Assembly (NCBI GenBank): GCA_964195995.1
Contig: CAXMQS010000004.1
Location: 1 to 8,516, forward strand
Direction of reading: 5' to 3'
From: CAXMQS01 sp964195995
GTDB lineage: Bacteria > Actinomycetota > Acidimicrobiia > Spongiisociales > JAOTWH01
Length of the DNA stretch: 8,516 nt
The notes below the pieces were generated by a model, which saw only the letters and a list, made by a program, of their open reading frames with translations, had not been told where the DNA came from and searched no databases. Of the stretch, positions 1 through 6,556 are shown in pieces. How positions within the stretch are numbered: the stretch's first letter is position 1; every line of letters begins with the position of its first letter. A program made the position numbers and the translations under genes.

Positions 1-31
1 AGTCCGTCGAAGAGGCTGTCGTCCACGGTCC

Positions 32-37
32 TAGCCT
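32..37 (+). promoter_or_regulatory. Candidate -10 element (TAGCCT) before the double phosphatase gene
   Basis: TAGCCT fits the actinobacterial TANNNT -10 pattern and ends 10 bases before the ATG at 48. A transcript starting about 7 bases after the hexamer would carry almost no 5' leader. No purine-rich Shine-Dalgarno sequence precedes the ATG, which agrees with leaderless translation. I see no convincing -35 element in the few bases available. This is a weak call based on one hexamer; bases 1-47 hold nothing else I recognise. Confidence 0.3.
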
Positions 38-47
38 ACGGGCGCCT

Positions 48-1271
48 ATGGAACCCGCTTCGATCACATTCGCTCGTCATGGAGAGACCGAGGCCAACGC
101 CGCCGACGTGTGGCAGGGCCATGGAGACAGCCCCCTGACGCCGCGTGGAGAACGCCAGGCCAAGGCGTTCGGCGAGCGGGTGCAGCGTCACAACTTCGAT
201 GTGATCGTGACCTCCGACCTCGGAAGAGCAGTAGCAACGACCGAAGCCGTCGATGGCCCGTTCCTCGCCGACGCCCGGTGGCGCGAAGTGGACATGGGCG
301 AGTGGGACGGCATGACCAGAGAGCGCATTTTCCGCGAGCACCCCAACCTGCTCGGCGAGTTGGCGGCAGGCAAGGACGTGCGATGGGGCGGCGCCGAGAC
401 CTATCGCGAGTTCGCGACTCGTATCGACGCCGCTCTAGATTCGCTTGGGTCCTCACTGCAGCCTGGGCAGAAGGCCCTCGTCGTGACCCACGGCGGCGTG
501 ATCCATGCCATCGTTGCCGGGCTCCTGGGCCTTCGTCACAGACCGCGGCCGTGGCCCGTTGGGAGGATCACTAACGCCTCGATGACTTCTCTCGACGTCG
601 CGCCTCGCAAGCTGCGGGTGTTCAACGACACCGGTCACCTCGACACCGATTACGAACAACGACCGGCCGACTCGCCTTCGGTGACGCTGGTTCGTCACGG
701 CGAGACGGCGGCCAACGTCCGTGGCTGGTGGCACGGCACGACGGATCTCGACCTGACCCCGACGGGAGAGTCGCAGGCGGCGGCCGTTGCCGGAGCGCTC
801 GGTGCCGTCGGCAATCTCGTGGCGTCACCACGATTGCGAGCACAGCGCACGGCGGCTGCGATCGGCGAGCGGCACGGCATCGCTCATGAGACCGACGACA
901 GGCTGGGCGAGATGGACTTCGGCGCCTGGGAAGGTCTGACGACAGCTGAGATCCAGGAGGGGTTCCCCGATGAATGGACTGCTATCGCAGGTGGCTCGGA
1001 CATTGCCCGTGGTGGCACCGGAGAGACCCTCTCTCAAGTGCAGGAGCGCATGATGGCGGCGGCGAGAGCGATCGCCGCCGGAGCGCCCACGTCGACGGCC
1101 GTCACCCATGGTGGTTCGATCGGCGCGTTGGCTGTCCACGCACTCGGGCTCTCTCATCGAGATCGCCATCTCGTTGGCCTCCCCGACAACGTCTCGACGA
1201 CTTCCTTGGTGATCCGCGACGACAGAGTGGAGCTGACAGATTTCAATGCGGCGGCGCACCTAGAGGCCTGA
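48..1271 (+). CDS. Tandem histidine-phosphatase (phosphoglycerate mutase-like) protein
   Basis: This 407-residue protein consists of two consecutive histidine phosphatase superfamily domains. Domain 1 has the RHGE signature at residues 10-13 (phospho-accepting H11), R60 in an S-x-L-x-R-A motif, the likely acid E80 and the second histidine H148 in VTHGG. Domain 2 repeats the set: RHGE 216-219 (H217), R264, E288 and H354, again in VTHGG. Both domains end alike, with FN-x3-HL-D at 192-199 and FN-x3-HL-E at 399-406, so the protein looks like an internal duplication with both copies catalytically complete. A typical single-domain member is about 200 residues, so the length fits two units. The family uses a phosphohistidine intermediate to hydrolyse or transfer phosphate. 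The E-x-D-x-G-x-W-(D/E)-G segment resembles alpha-ribazole phosphatase (CobC) and GpgP-type enzymes, but the substrate cannot be told. There is no signal peptide or membrane segment, so it is probably cytoplasmic. The ATG at 48 puts the RHG motif at the usual short distance from the N-terminus. Its stop overlaps the start of the next gene by one base. Confidence 0.9.
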   Translation: MEPASITFARHGETEANAADVWQGHGDSPLTPRGERQAKAFGERVQRHNFDVIVTSDLGRAVATTEAVDGPFLADARWREVDMGEWDGMTRERIFREHPNLLGELAAGKDVRWGGAETYREFATRIDAALDSLGSSLQPGQKALVVTHGGVIHAIVAGLLGLRHRPRPWPVGRITNASMTSLDVAPRKLRVFNDTGHLDTDYEQRPADSPSVTLVRHGETAANVRGWWHGTTDLDLTPTGESQAAAVAGALGAVGNLVASPRLRAQRTAAAIGERHGIAHETDDRLGEMDFGAWEGLTTAEIQEGFPDEWTAIAGGSDIARGGTGETLSQVQERMMAAARAIAAGAPTSTAVTHGGSIGALAVHALGLSHRDRHLVGLPDNVSTTSLVIRDDRVELTDFNAAAHLEA

Positions 1272-2338
1272 TGCGGCTCCTCGTTGTCACCAACGACTTT
1301 CCGCCGAAGCCCGGCGGCATCCAGCAGTACCTCAAGGGTCTGGTTGACGCCTACTCCCACCCCATACGCGTGTTGGCACCGGCCGACAAGGATGCCGAAC
1401 CGGACGCACGGGTGGTTCGCCACTCCAAGTCGTTCATGTGGCCGACCTCGTCTGTGAGGAACTGGATCGAAGCCGAAGCCAAGGAGTTCGGAGCGGATTA
1501 CATCTTGTTCGGCGCACCCACCCCCTTGCCGAGGCTGGGCAAGCGTCTGCGCTCCTCCCTCGGCGTTCCCTTCGCCGTTCTGTCACACGGGGCCGAGGTA
1601 ACCATCCCGGCGGCCATACCGGTGCTGCGGCGTCTCGTCTCCGGACCGCTGCGGGCGGCCGACGCACGGCTCGCCGTCAGCCAATTCACTGCGGAGGCGG
1701 TTCGCCGGCTCTCCAAGCTGCCGGTGGAAGTGATCGGCGTCGGCGTCGATACCGACTCGTTCGCACTCCCCGATCAACCGAGGCGCGGCGCCACCGTTGG
1801 CTGCGTTAGTCGGTTCGTGCCGCGCAAGGGCCAGACCCGGCTCCTCAAGGCGGCGGCTGAGCTGCGCAAGAGGGGCCGTGAGGTCGATGTCCTGTTGGTC
1901 GGCAGGGGGCGACTCGGGCAGACGCTCGGGAAGCTGTCCGAGCGGTTGCAGGTGCCGACACGCATTGAGGTCGGGGTGCCGTGGGACCTCCTCGGCGAGC
2001 TCTACGCGCAGATGGACATCTTCTGTATGCCGTGCCGCTCGCGTTGGTTCGGCCTGGAAGCGGAGGGTTTCGGACTTGTCTATCTGGAAGCGGCAGCAGC
2101 GGGACTGCCGGTTCTTGCGGGAACCTCGGGTGGGGCTCCGGAGACCGTCGTCCCTGGTGAAACCGGCTTCGTGGTGCACACGGTCGACCACATCGTTGAG
2201 GCTCTTGAGATGCTTCTGGACGATCGGGAGCGTGCTCAGTCCATGGGGGAGAAGGGCCGTCAGCGGGTTCTGGAGGAGTTCACCTGGCCGGCAACCGCCG
2301 ATCGGCTGTTGGCCGCGCTGGCGCCGGAGCCTGGCTAA
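1271..2338 (+). CDS. GT4 glycosyltransferase, PimB'-like (GDP-mannose-dependent mannosyltransferase candidate)
   Basis: This 355-residue GT-B fold glycosyltransferase most resembles, from memory, PimB' of mycobacteria and corynebacteria. That enzyme adds mannose from GDP-mannose to phosphatidylinositol monomannoside at the inner face of the membrane. The N-terminus has VTNDFPPKPGGIQ (residues 6-18), the donor/acceptor loop of the N-terminal domain, and HGAE at 106-109. The C-terminal domain has SRFVPRKGQ (180-188; R181 and K186 are the expected diphosphate contacts), MPCRSR (253-258), the E-x7-E motif E265/E273, and GTSGGAPE (284-291). No signal peptide or transmembrane helix is seen; members are peripheral membrane proteins. 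The ATG at 1271 is chosen because it starts exactly at the conserved MRLLVVTNDF strand and follows an AGAGG sequence (1262-1266) by four bases. An in-frame ATG at 974 would add 99 non-homologous residues lying inside the phosphatase gene. It is probably cotranscribed with the phosphatase. The acceptor is inferred only from similarity and could be another lipid or a glycan. Confidence 0.92.
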   Translation: MRLLVVTNDFPPKPGGIQQYLKGLVDAYSHPIRVLAPADKDAEPDARVVRHSKSFMWPTSSVRNWIEAEAKEFGADYILFGAPTPLPRLGKRLRSSLGVPFAVLSHGAEVTIPAAIPVLRRLVSGPLRAADARLAVSQFTAEAVRRLSKLPVEVIGVGVDTDSFALPDQPRRGATVGCVSRFVPRKGQTRLLKAAAELRKRGREVDVLLVGRGRLGQTLGKLSERLQVPTRIEVGVPWDLLGELYAQMDIFCMPCRSRWFGLEAEGFGLVYLEAAAAGLPVLAGTSGGAPETVVPGETGFVVHTVDHIVEALEMLLDDRERAQSMGEKGRQRVLEEFTWPATADRLLAALAPEPG

Positions 2339-2353
2339 AACGGTTGGTTTAGC
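2334..2353. promoter_or_regulatory. Inverted repeat over the glycosyltransferase stop codon
   Basis: GCTAAAAC and GGTTTAGC flank a GGTT loop: six perfect pairs, one A/G mismatch and one closing C-G pair. The left arm contains the TAA stop codon at 2336-2338. The stem is A/T-rich in a GC-rich genome and no T-run follows, so it is a poor intrinsic terminator. It could be a weak transcript-end structure or a protein-binding palindrome upstream of topA, or it could be chance. Confidence 0.3.
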
Positions 2354-2359
2354 ACAGTC

Positions 2360-2375
2360 GGCGAATATGCTCGCC
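2360..2375. promoter_or_regulatory. Small hairpin in the pre-topA gap
   Basis: GGCGA and TCGCC enclose a six-base ATATGC loop, giving a five-pair GC-rich stem in the 85-base gap before topA. There is no U-tract after it. With the inverted repeat just upstream it could mark a transcript end or a supercoiling-responsive control region, but five pairs are common by chance in GC-rich DNA. Confidence 0.2.
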
Positions 2376-2391
2376 CCGCATCAGCCTTTGG

Positions 2392-2417
2392 TTGACGCGT
2401 TCCTCGGCCGATAGGCC
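2392..2417 (+). promoter_or_regulatory. Possible topA promoter (TTGACG, TAGGCC)
   Basis: TTGACG at 2392-2397 matches a -35 box and TAGGCC at 2412-2417 partly matches TANNNT (the final T is missing). The hexamer ends six bases before the topA ATG at 2424, where a leaderless start would put it. The 14-base spacing is shorter than the usual 16-18, so the two boxes may not belong together. No Shine-Dalgarno sequence is seen before the ATG. This is the only sizeable gap in the window, so a topA promoter somewhere here is likely even if these boxes are wrong. Confidence 0.3.
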
Positions 2418-2423
2418 CTTCCC

Positions 2424-5156
2424 ATGGCAGCTAAGAAACTCGTTGTGGTGGAATCTCCCACCAAGGCCCGGACCATCGCCGGCTACCTCGGCGACGGCTA
2501 CATCGTCGAGTCTTCGATCGGTCACGTCCGCGACCTGCCGCGCAACGCTGCCGACGTGCCCAAAGCCCACAAGGGCAAGAAGTGGGCGCGTCTTGGGGTC
2601 GATGTCGACAACGACTTCGAAACCCTCTACATCGTCCCTGCGGAGAAGAAGAAGCAGGTCAAGGTTCTCAAGGAGTTGCTGAAGGGCGTGGATACTCTTT
2701 ACCTGGCGACTGATGAGGATCGCGAAGGGGAGAGCATCGCCTGGCACCTTCTCGAGCTGCTCAAGCCCAAGGTTGAGGTCAAGCGAATGGTCTTCCACGA
2801 GATCACACCGGCGGCCATTAACGAGGCTTTGGAGAATCCGCGGGAGGTCGATCGGCGCCTCGTCGACGCGCAGGAAGCACGGCGCATCCTCGACCGGCTC
2901 TTCGGTTACGAGGTGTCACCTGTGTTGTGGAAGAAGGTGAAGCCGCGGCTGTCTGCCGGCAGGGTGCAGAGTCCGGCCACTCGCATCCTGGTGGAGCGCG
3001 AACGCGAGCGAATGGCGTTCGTCGCGGCCGGCTACTGGGACCTCGAAGGCGAGTTCGCTCGAGCCGACGGCCATGGAGGAGGATTCGCGGCGACTCTCAT
3101 CGCCATCGACGACAAGCGGATCGCAAGCGGAAAAGACTTCGGCGCCGATGGTGAGATGAAGTCTGATGAGGTCATTCGCCTTGATGAGGCTGCTGCCCGC
3201 GCTCTCGCCTCAGATCTTGACAACGCAGACTTCGCCATTCACTCTGTTGAGCGCAAGCCGTGGCGGCGCAAGCCCAACCCGCCGTTCCGCACCTCGACGT
3301 TGCAGCAGGAGGCCGGTCGCAAGCTCCGCTTTTCGGCTGCCCGCACCATGCGCACGGCGCAACGCCTCTACGAGCAGGGCTACATCACCTACATGCGAAC
3401 CGACAGCATCGCGCTTTCCGGAGCCGCTATCGCCTCGGCTCGCCGCGAGATCACATCCCGGTTTGGGGCCGACTACGTCCCGGACAAGCCACGGGTGTGG
3501 AGCAAGAAGGTGAAGAACGCCCAGGAGGCCCACGAGGCCATCCGTCCTGCCGGCGACAAGTTCCGCGACCCCAAGGAGGTCGCTGGGCAAGTCGCCGACG
3601 GGGATCAGTCCCGCCTCTATGAGCTGATCTGGCAGCGGACTCTGGCCTCCGAGATGCAGGACGCCACTGGCGAGAGCGTCCAGGTGCGATTGGGCGCAGC
3701 TGCCGGCTCGAAGGACACGACTTTCGCGGCGTCGGGGAGAATCATCGGGTTCCCCGGCTTCCTCGCCGTCTATGACAATCAGGCACCCGACGAGGAACGG
3801 CCGCTGCCGGCGCTGGCCGAAGGTGACGCGCTCAAGACACTGCAGGTCGACGTCAAGGGCCACGAGACGAAGCCGCCAGCCCGCTATACGGAGGCTTCGC
3901 TCGTTGAGCGCCTGGAGGAGCTCGGCATCGGCAGGCCGTCCACATATGCCAGCATCATCTCGACCATCCAGGACCGCGGCTACGCCTGGAAGAAGGGCGC
4001 CGCCCTGGTGCCCTCCTTCACCGCCTTCGCCACGGTCACGCTCCTCGAGCAGCACTTCCCGACGCTCGTCGACTATCGGTTCACGGCCAACATGGAAGAC
4101 GAGCTCGACAGCATCGCCAACGGCGAGGAAGAATCCGTGCCGTGGCTGCGTCGTTTCTACTTCGGGAATGGAGCTCCCGGGTTGGCTGAGATGGTCAACC
4201 TCAACCTCGAGGAGATCGACGCCAGGGCGGTCAATTCGATTCCTCTCGGCAAAGACGCTGCGGGACGGGAGATCTTGGCCCGGGTAGGCCGTTACGGGCC
4301 ATACGTCCAGAGGGGCGAGGACACGGCGTCGATCCCAGATGACATCGCTCCCGACGAGCTAACCATCGAACGGGCAACCGAGTTCCTGGAGGCGCCGAGC
4401 GACGACCGAGAGCTTGGTAAGGATCTCGCGACCGGCCTGAGTGTTTTCGTGAAGGCGGGCCGGTTCGGTCCATACATACAGCTTGGAGAGCTCGATCCGG
4501 ACTCCAAGGAGAAGCCGAAGACGGCATCCCTCTTCAAGACCATGACTCCCGAGACGATCACCTTCGAGCAGGCCCAAGAGTTGCTGTCTCTGCCCAGAGT
4601 CGTTGGCATCGATCCCGGGGACAGCGAAGAGATCACTGCGCAGAACGGACGCTACGGGCCATACCTCAAGAAGGTTGGCGACAGCCGCTCTCTCGAGACG
4701 GAAGAGCAGATCTTCTCAGTGACGCTGGCCGAGGCTCAGGAGATCTTCGCCCAACCCAAACGGCGACGGGGCGCTCGACCGCCGCTCAAGGAACTCGGCC
4801 CTGATCCTTCGACCGGCAAGAACATGATCGTCAAGGAGGGCAGATTTGGCCCTTACGTCACCGATGGCGAGACCAATGCGTCGTTGCGAACCGGCGACAG
4901 CCCCGAGCGCATCGACGTCGACCGAGCTTCGGAGCTGCTGGCGGAGAGGCGTTCCAAGGGTCCAGCCACCCCCAAATCCCCAACCAAGAAGAAGGCGCCG
5001 GCCAGGAAGAAAGCCGCTGCCAAGAAGCCGCCGGCCAAGAAGCCCCCGGCCAAGAAGAAGGCTCCCGCCAAGAAGCCGGCTGCGAAGAAGGCGCCCGCCA
5101 AGACCAAGGAGTCAGCCGAAAAGGCCTCAGCGGCGTCCACAGACTCCGATAGCTGA
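2424..5156 (+). CDS. topA: DNA topoisomerase I (type IA), actinobacterial form
   Basis: This 910-residue enzyme relaxes negative supercoils by cutting one DNA strand through a 5'-phosphotyrosine link. The TOPRIM domain carries E10 (VVVESPTKA) and the metal-binding triad D97, D99, E101 in TDEDREGE. The active site GYITYMRTDS has catalytic Y323 and R325; HEAIRPA is also intact. After the type IA core come four C-terminal topoisomerase repeats marked by GRYGPY or GRFGPY at residues 622-627, 679-684, 742-747 and 806-811. A basic Lys/Ala/Pro tail fills about 842-910 and ends in an acidic-serine stretch. I find no cysteine anywhere, so the zinc fingers of the E. coli enzyme are absent. Mycobacterial and Streptomyces TopA likewise replace zinc fingers with such repeats and a lysine tail that aids processivity. 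The ATG at 2424 begins MAAKKLVVVES, the standard family start. The gene sits between an 85-base upstream gap and a 26-base downstream gap. Regulation by supercoiling is usual in the family but not shown here. Confidence 0.98.
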   Translation: MAAKKLVVVESPTKARTIAGYLGDGYIVESSIGHVRDLPRNAADVPKAHKGKKWARLGVDVDNDFETLYIVPAEKKKQVKVLKELLKGVDTLYLATDEDREGESIAWHLLELLKPKVEVKRMVFHEITPAAINEALENPREVDRRLVDAQEARRILDRLFGYEVSPVLWKKVKPRLSAGRVQSPATRILVERERERMAFVAAGYWDLEGEFARADGHGGGFAATLIAIDDKRIASGKDFGADGEMKSDEVIRLDEAAARALASDLDNADFAIHSVERKPWRRKPNPPFRTSTLQQEAGRKLRFSAARTMRTAQRLYEQGYITYMRTDSIALSGAAIASARREITSRFGADYVPDKPRVWSKKVKNAQEAHEAIRPAGDKFRDPKEVAGQVADGDQSRLYELIWQRTLASEMQDATGESVQVRLGAAAGSKDTTFAASGRIIGFPGFLAVYDNQAPDEERPLPALAEGDALKTLQVDVKGHETKPPARYTEASLVERLEELGIGRPSTYASIISTIQDRGYAWKKGAALVPSFTAFATVTLLEQHFPTLVDYRFTANMEDELDSIANGEEESVPWLRRFYFGNGAPGLAEMVNLNLEEIDARAVNSIPLGKDAAGREILARVGRYGPYVQRGEDTASIPDDIAPDELTIERATEFLEAPSDDRELGKDLATGLSVFVKAGRFGPYIQLGELDPDSKEKPKTASLFKTMTPETITFEQAQELLSLPRVVGIDPGDSEEITAQNGRYGPYLKKVGDSRSLETEEQIFSVTLAEAQEIFAQPKRRRGARPPLKELGPDPSTGKNMIVKEGRFGPYVTDGETNASLRTGDSPERIDVDRASELLAERRSKGPATPKSPTKKKAPARKKAAAKKPPAKKPPAKKKAPAKKPAAKKAPAKTKESAEKASAASTDSDS
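4287..4857 (+). other. Four topoisomerase C-terminal repeats within topA
   Basis: Four degenerate protein repeats are encoded here, each with a G-R-(Y/F)-G-P-Y core. The cores begin at bases 4287, 4458, 4662 minus 15 (4647) and 4839. Core spacing is 57, 63 and 64 residues. Most are preceded by a (L/V)G-x-D turn, and they are followed by helices of the type seen in E-x-A-x-E-(F/I/L)-L. In characterised actinobacterial enzymes such repeats bind single-stranded DNA during strand passage; that role is inferred here. Confidence 0.85.
4986..5108 (+). repeat. Low-complexity Lys/Ala/Pro repeat encoding the topA tail
   Basis: Alternating AAGAAG and GCC/CCG units encode imperfect PAKK, PPAKK and KAPAKK repeats (residues 855-895), like histone H1-type tails. 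The near-identical short units could change number by slippage, and the tail may differ in length between related strains. Read on the opposite strand it gives a false hydrophobic Leu/Phe/Ala/Gly pattern. Confidence 0.85.
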
Positions 5157-5170
5157 CAATCGCTCGGGGG

Positions 5171-5176
5171 TAGGGT
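5171..5176 (+). promoter_or_regulatory. Candidate -10 element (TAGGGT) before the MFS gene
   Basis: TAGGGT fits TANNNT and ends six bases before the ATG at 5183, the spacing expected for a leaderless transcript. The same bases include AGGG seven bases from the ATG, which could instead be a Shine-Dalgarno sequence serving a topA read-through transcript. The two readings cannot be separated by eye. The CTGACA at 5153-5158 is only 12 bases upstream, too close for a normal -35. Confidence 0.35.
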
Positions 5177-5182
5177 CTGGCG

Positions 5183-6556
5183 ATGCAGGAATCCCGATCG
5201 AGCAGGCAGCTCATAACCTCTGGGCCGTTCTCGCGGCTGTTCTGGGCGGGCTTCATCTCTTCGACTGGTGACTGGGCGGCTCTCTTTGCTCAGATCTCCC
5301 TCGCCGACGTCATCGCCGGCAGCCGGGGCATCATCGTCGTGCTGGCCGCCAGGGTCATTCCGGGCCTCGTCGGTGGCGCCATCGGTGGAGTCCTTGCCGA
5401 TCGGATCAATCGCAAGCTGCTTATCTTCACCGCGGACATGGGCCGAGGCATTCTCGTGCTGGCTCTCGCCTTCGCCGACAACCTGGTCGAGCTCTTCGTT
5501 GTCTCGGTCGTGCTCGAGATGCTCACCCTGCTTGGTCAACCGGCTCGAGCAGCGGTGCTGCCGGAGCTGGTCGGTCACAAGAACCTGCTGGCAGCCAACT
5601 CGTTGACGCTGACGGCTGCCTACGGAACCTTCCCTCTTGGCGCCGCCTTGGCTTGGGGCCTCGGCCTCCTTCCCACGTTTTCGTTCCTCACTGTGTTCCC
5701 TGAGACAACGGAGGCGGTGCTATTCGGTCTCGACTCGCTGACGTTCATACTCTCGGCACTCATCGTGTTGACCATCGCCATCCCGAGCCAGCAAGTTGCC
5801 GCGAGCAGGCGGCGCAGCTCGCGCTTCGACTGGCGGGCGCCGTTGCGGGACTTCTGGGAGGGCATCAAGTTCGTGTCCACGACGGCTTCGGTGCGCGGTG
5901 TCATCCTCGGCATGTCTATTGCCCTGTTCGGTGGCGGGATGCTCATCGTCCTCGGCAAGGGCTTCGCCGAGGACACTCTCAACGCCGACGCCTCTGGATT
6001 CTTCGCTCTCTTGTTCGCCCTCGGCACCGGGGCGGCCCTTGGCATGATCACTCTGACCATCTATGGCCACAGGTTCTGGCGCCGGGACGTCACCTTCGGG
6101 GTGGCGTTACTGATCACGGGCGTTGGCATGGGTGCTGCCTCTCTCGTGCAAACTGTTGCCGGCGGCATGGGGTGGCTCTCAGTGATGGGCTTCGGTGCCG
6201 GAGCGTCCTATGTGCTTGGCTTCACCCACCTTCACGAGCAGACCTTGGACGATGTTCGGGGGAGGACCTTCGCAGCGCTGTTCTCCCTCATGCGGGTTGG
6301 CCTCCTGATCTCGATGCTGGTCGCAACCAACCTGGAGGGCCTCCTTGGCGATCGTTTCGGGCCCCCGTTGAATAATCCATCCAGGGTCGTCCTTTTGGGA
6401 GGTGCGATCGTCGTCGTGATCGCGGGGAGCGGAATGCTGTGGAGCGTCCGAGCGGCTTTTGCCCACCCAACGCCTTCCCCCGAGGCCATCGAGTCGATCG
6501 AGGCCGCAGGCAAAGCCTTCAGCAGGGTGCGGCGAGATGAGGAAGAGGACGAATGA
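5183..6556 (+). CDS. Major facilitator superfamily transporter-like protein (MFS_3/EntS type), tmk-linked
   Basis: This 457-residue protein is strongly hydrophobic, with about 10-12 membrane spans. The MFS motif A lies between spans 2 and 3 (GGVLADRINRK, residues 68-78), and an RGR loop at 359-361 before a helix in the second half is typical of EntS-like exporters. The central cytoplasmic loop (about 203-225) is basic, rich in Arg and Ser. The C-terminal tail (about 428-457) is hydrophilic and ends EEEDE. No cleavable signal peptide is apparent; the first span starts near residue 17. No substrate can be assigned. In Streptomyces and relatives a membrane domain of this kind is fused to thymidylate kinase next to topA. 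Here the two are separate genes overlapping by four bases (ATGA), so this is probably the unfused counterpart. The ATG at 5183 leaves a short N-terminal lead before span 1. It lies 26 bases after topA and may be read from the topA transcript or its own promoter. Confidence 0.9.
   Translation: MQESRSSRQLITSGPFSRLFWAGFISSTGDWAALFAQISLADVIAGSRGIIVVLAARVIPGLVGGAIGGVLADRINRKLLIFTADMGRGILVLALAFADNLVELFVVSVVLEMLTLLGQPARAAVLPELVGHKNLLAANSLTLTAAYGTFPLGAALAWGLGLLPTFSFLTVFPETTEAVLFGLDSLTFILSALIVLTIAIPSQQVAASRRRSSRFDWRAPLRDFWEGIKFVSTTASVRGVILGMSIALFGGGMLIVLGKGFAEDTLNADASGFFALLFALGTGAALGMITLTIYGHRFWRRDVTFGVALLITGVGMGAASLVQTVAGGMGWLSVMGFGAGASYVLGFTHLHEQTLDDVRGRTFAALFSLMRVGLLISMLVATNLEGLLGDRFGPPLNNPSRVVLLGGAIVVVIAGSGMLWSVRAAFAHPTPSPEAIESIEAAGKAFSRVRRDEEEDE
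6540..6549 (+). promoter_or_regulatory. Ribosome binding site of tmk inside the MFS gene end
   Basis: The purine run AGGAAGAGGA lies three to nine bases before the tmk ATG at 6553. The same bases encode most of the acidic EEEDE end of the MFS protein, so coding and ribosome-binding roles overlap. It supports the ATG at 6553 as the start and suggests coupled translation. Confidence 0.7.

Noticed and set aside
974..1270. A 99-codon N-terminal extension of the glycosyltransferase from an ATG at 974
   Set aside because: It is Arg/Ser-rich out-of-frame translation of the phosphatase gene; the family start MRLLVVTNDF is at 1271.
2334..2353. An intrinsic terminator after the glycosyltransferase
   Set aside because: The stem is short and A/T-rich and there is no T-run after it, so it is kept only as an inverted repeat of unknown role.
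3210..4055. A 281-codon open frame on the - strand opposite topA
   Set aside because: It lies wholly against the conserved topA core, shows no recognisable motif, and long antisense frames are expected in GC-rich coding DNA.
4853..5578. A 241-codon - strand frame with repeated hydrophobic Leu/Phe/Ala/Gly segments resembling a membrane protein
   Set aside because: The hydrophobic pattern is the reverse complement of the Lys/Ala/Pro tail of topA, and the frame crosses from topA into the MFS gene.
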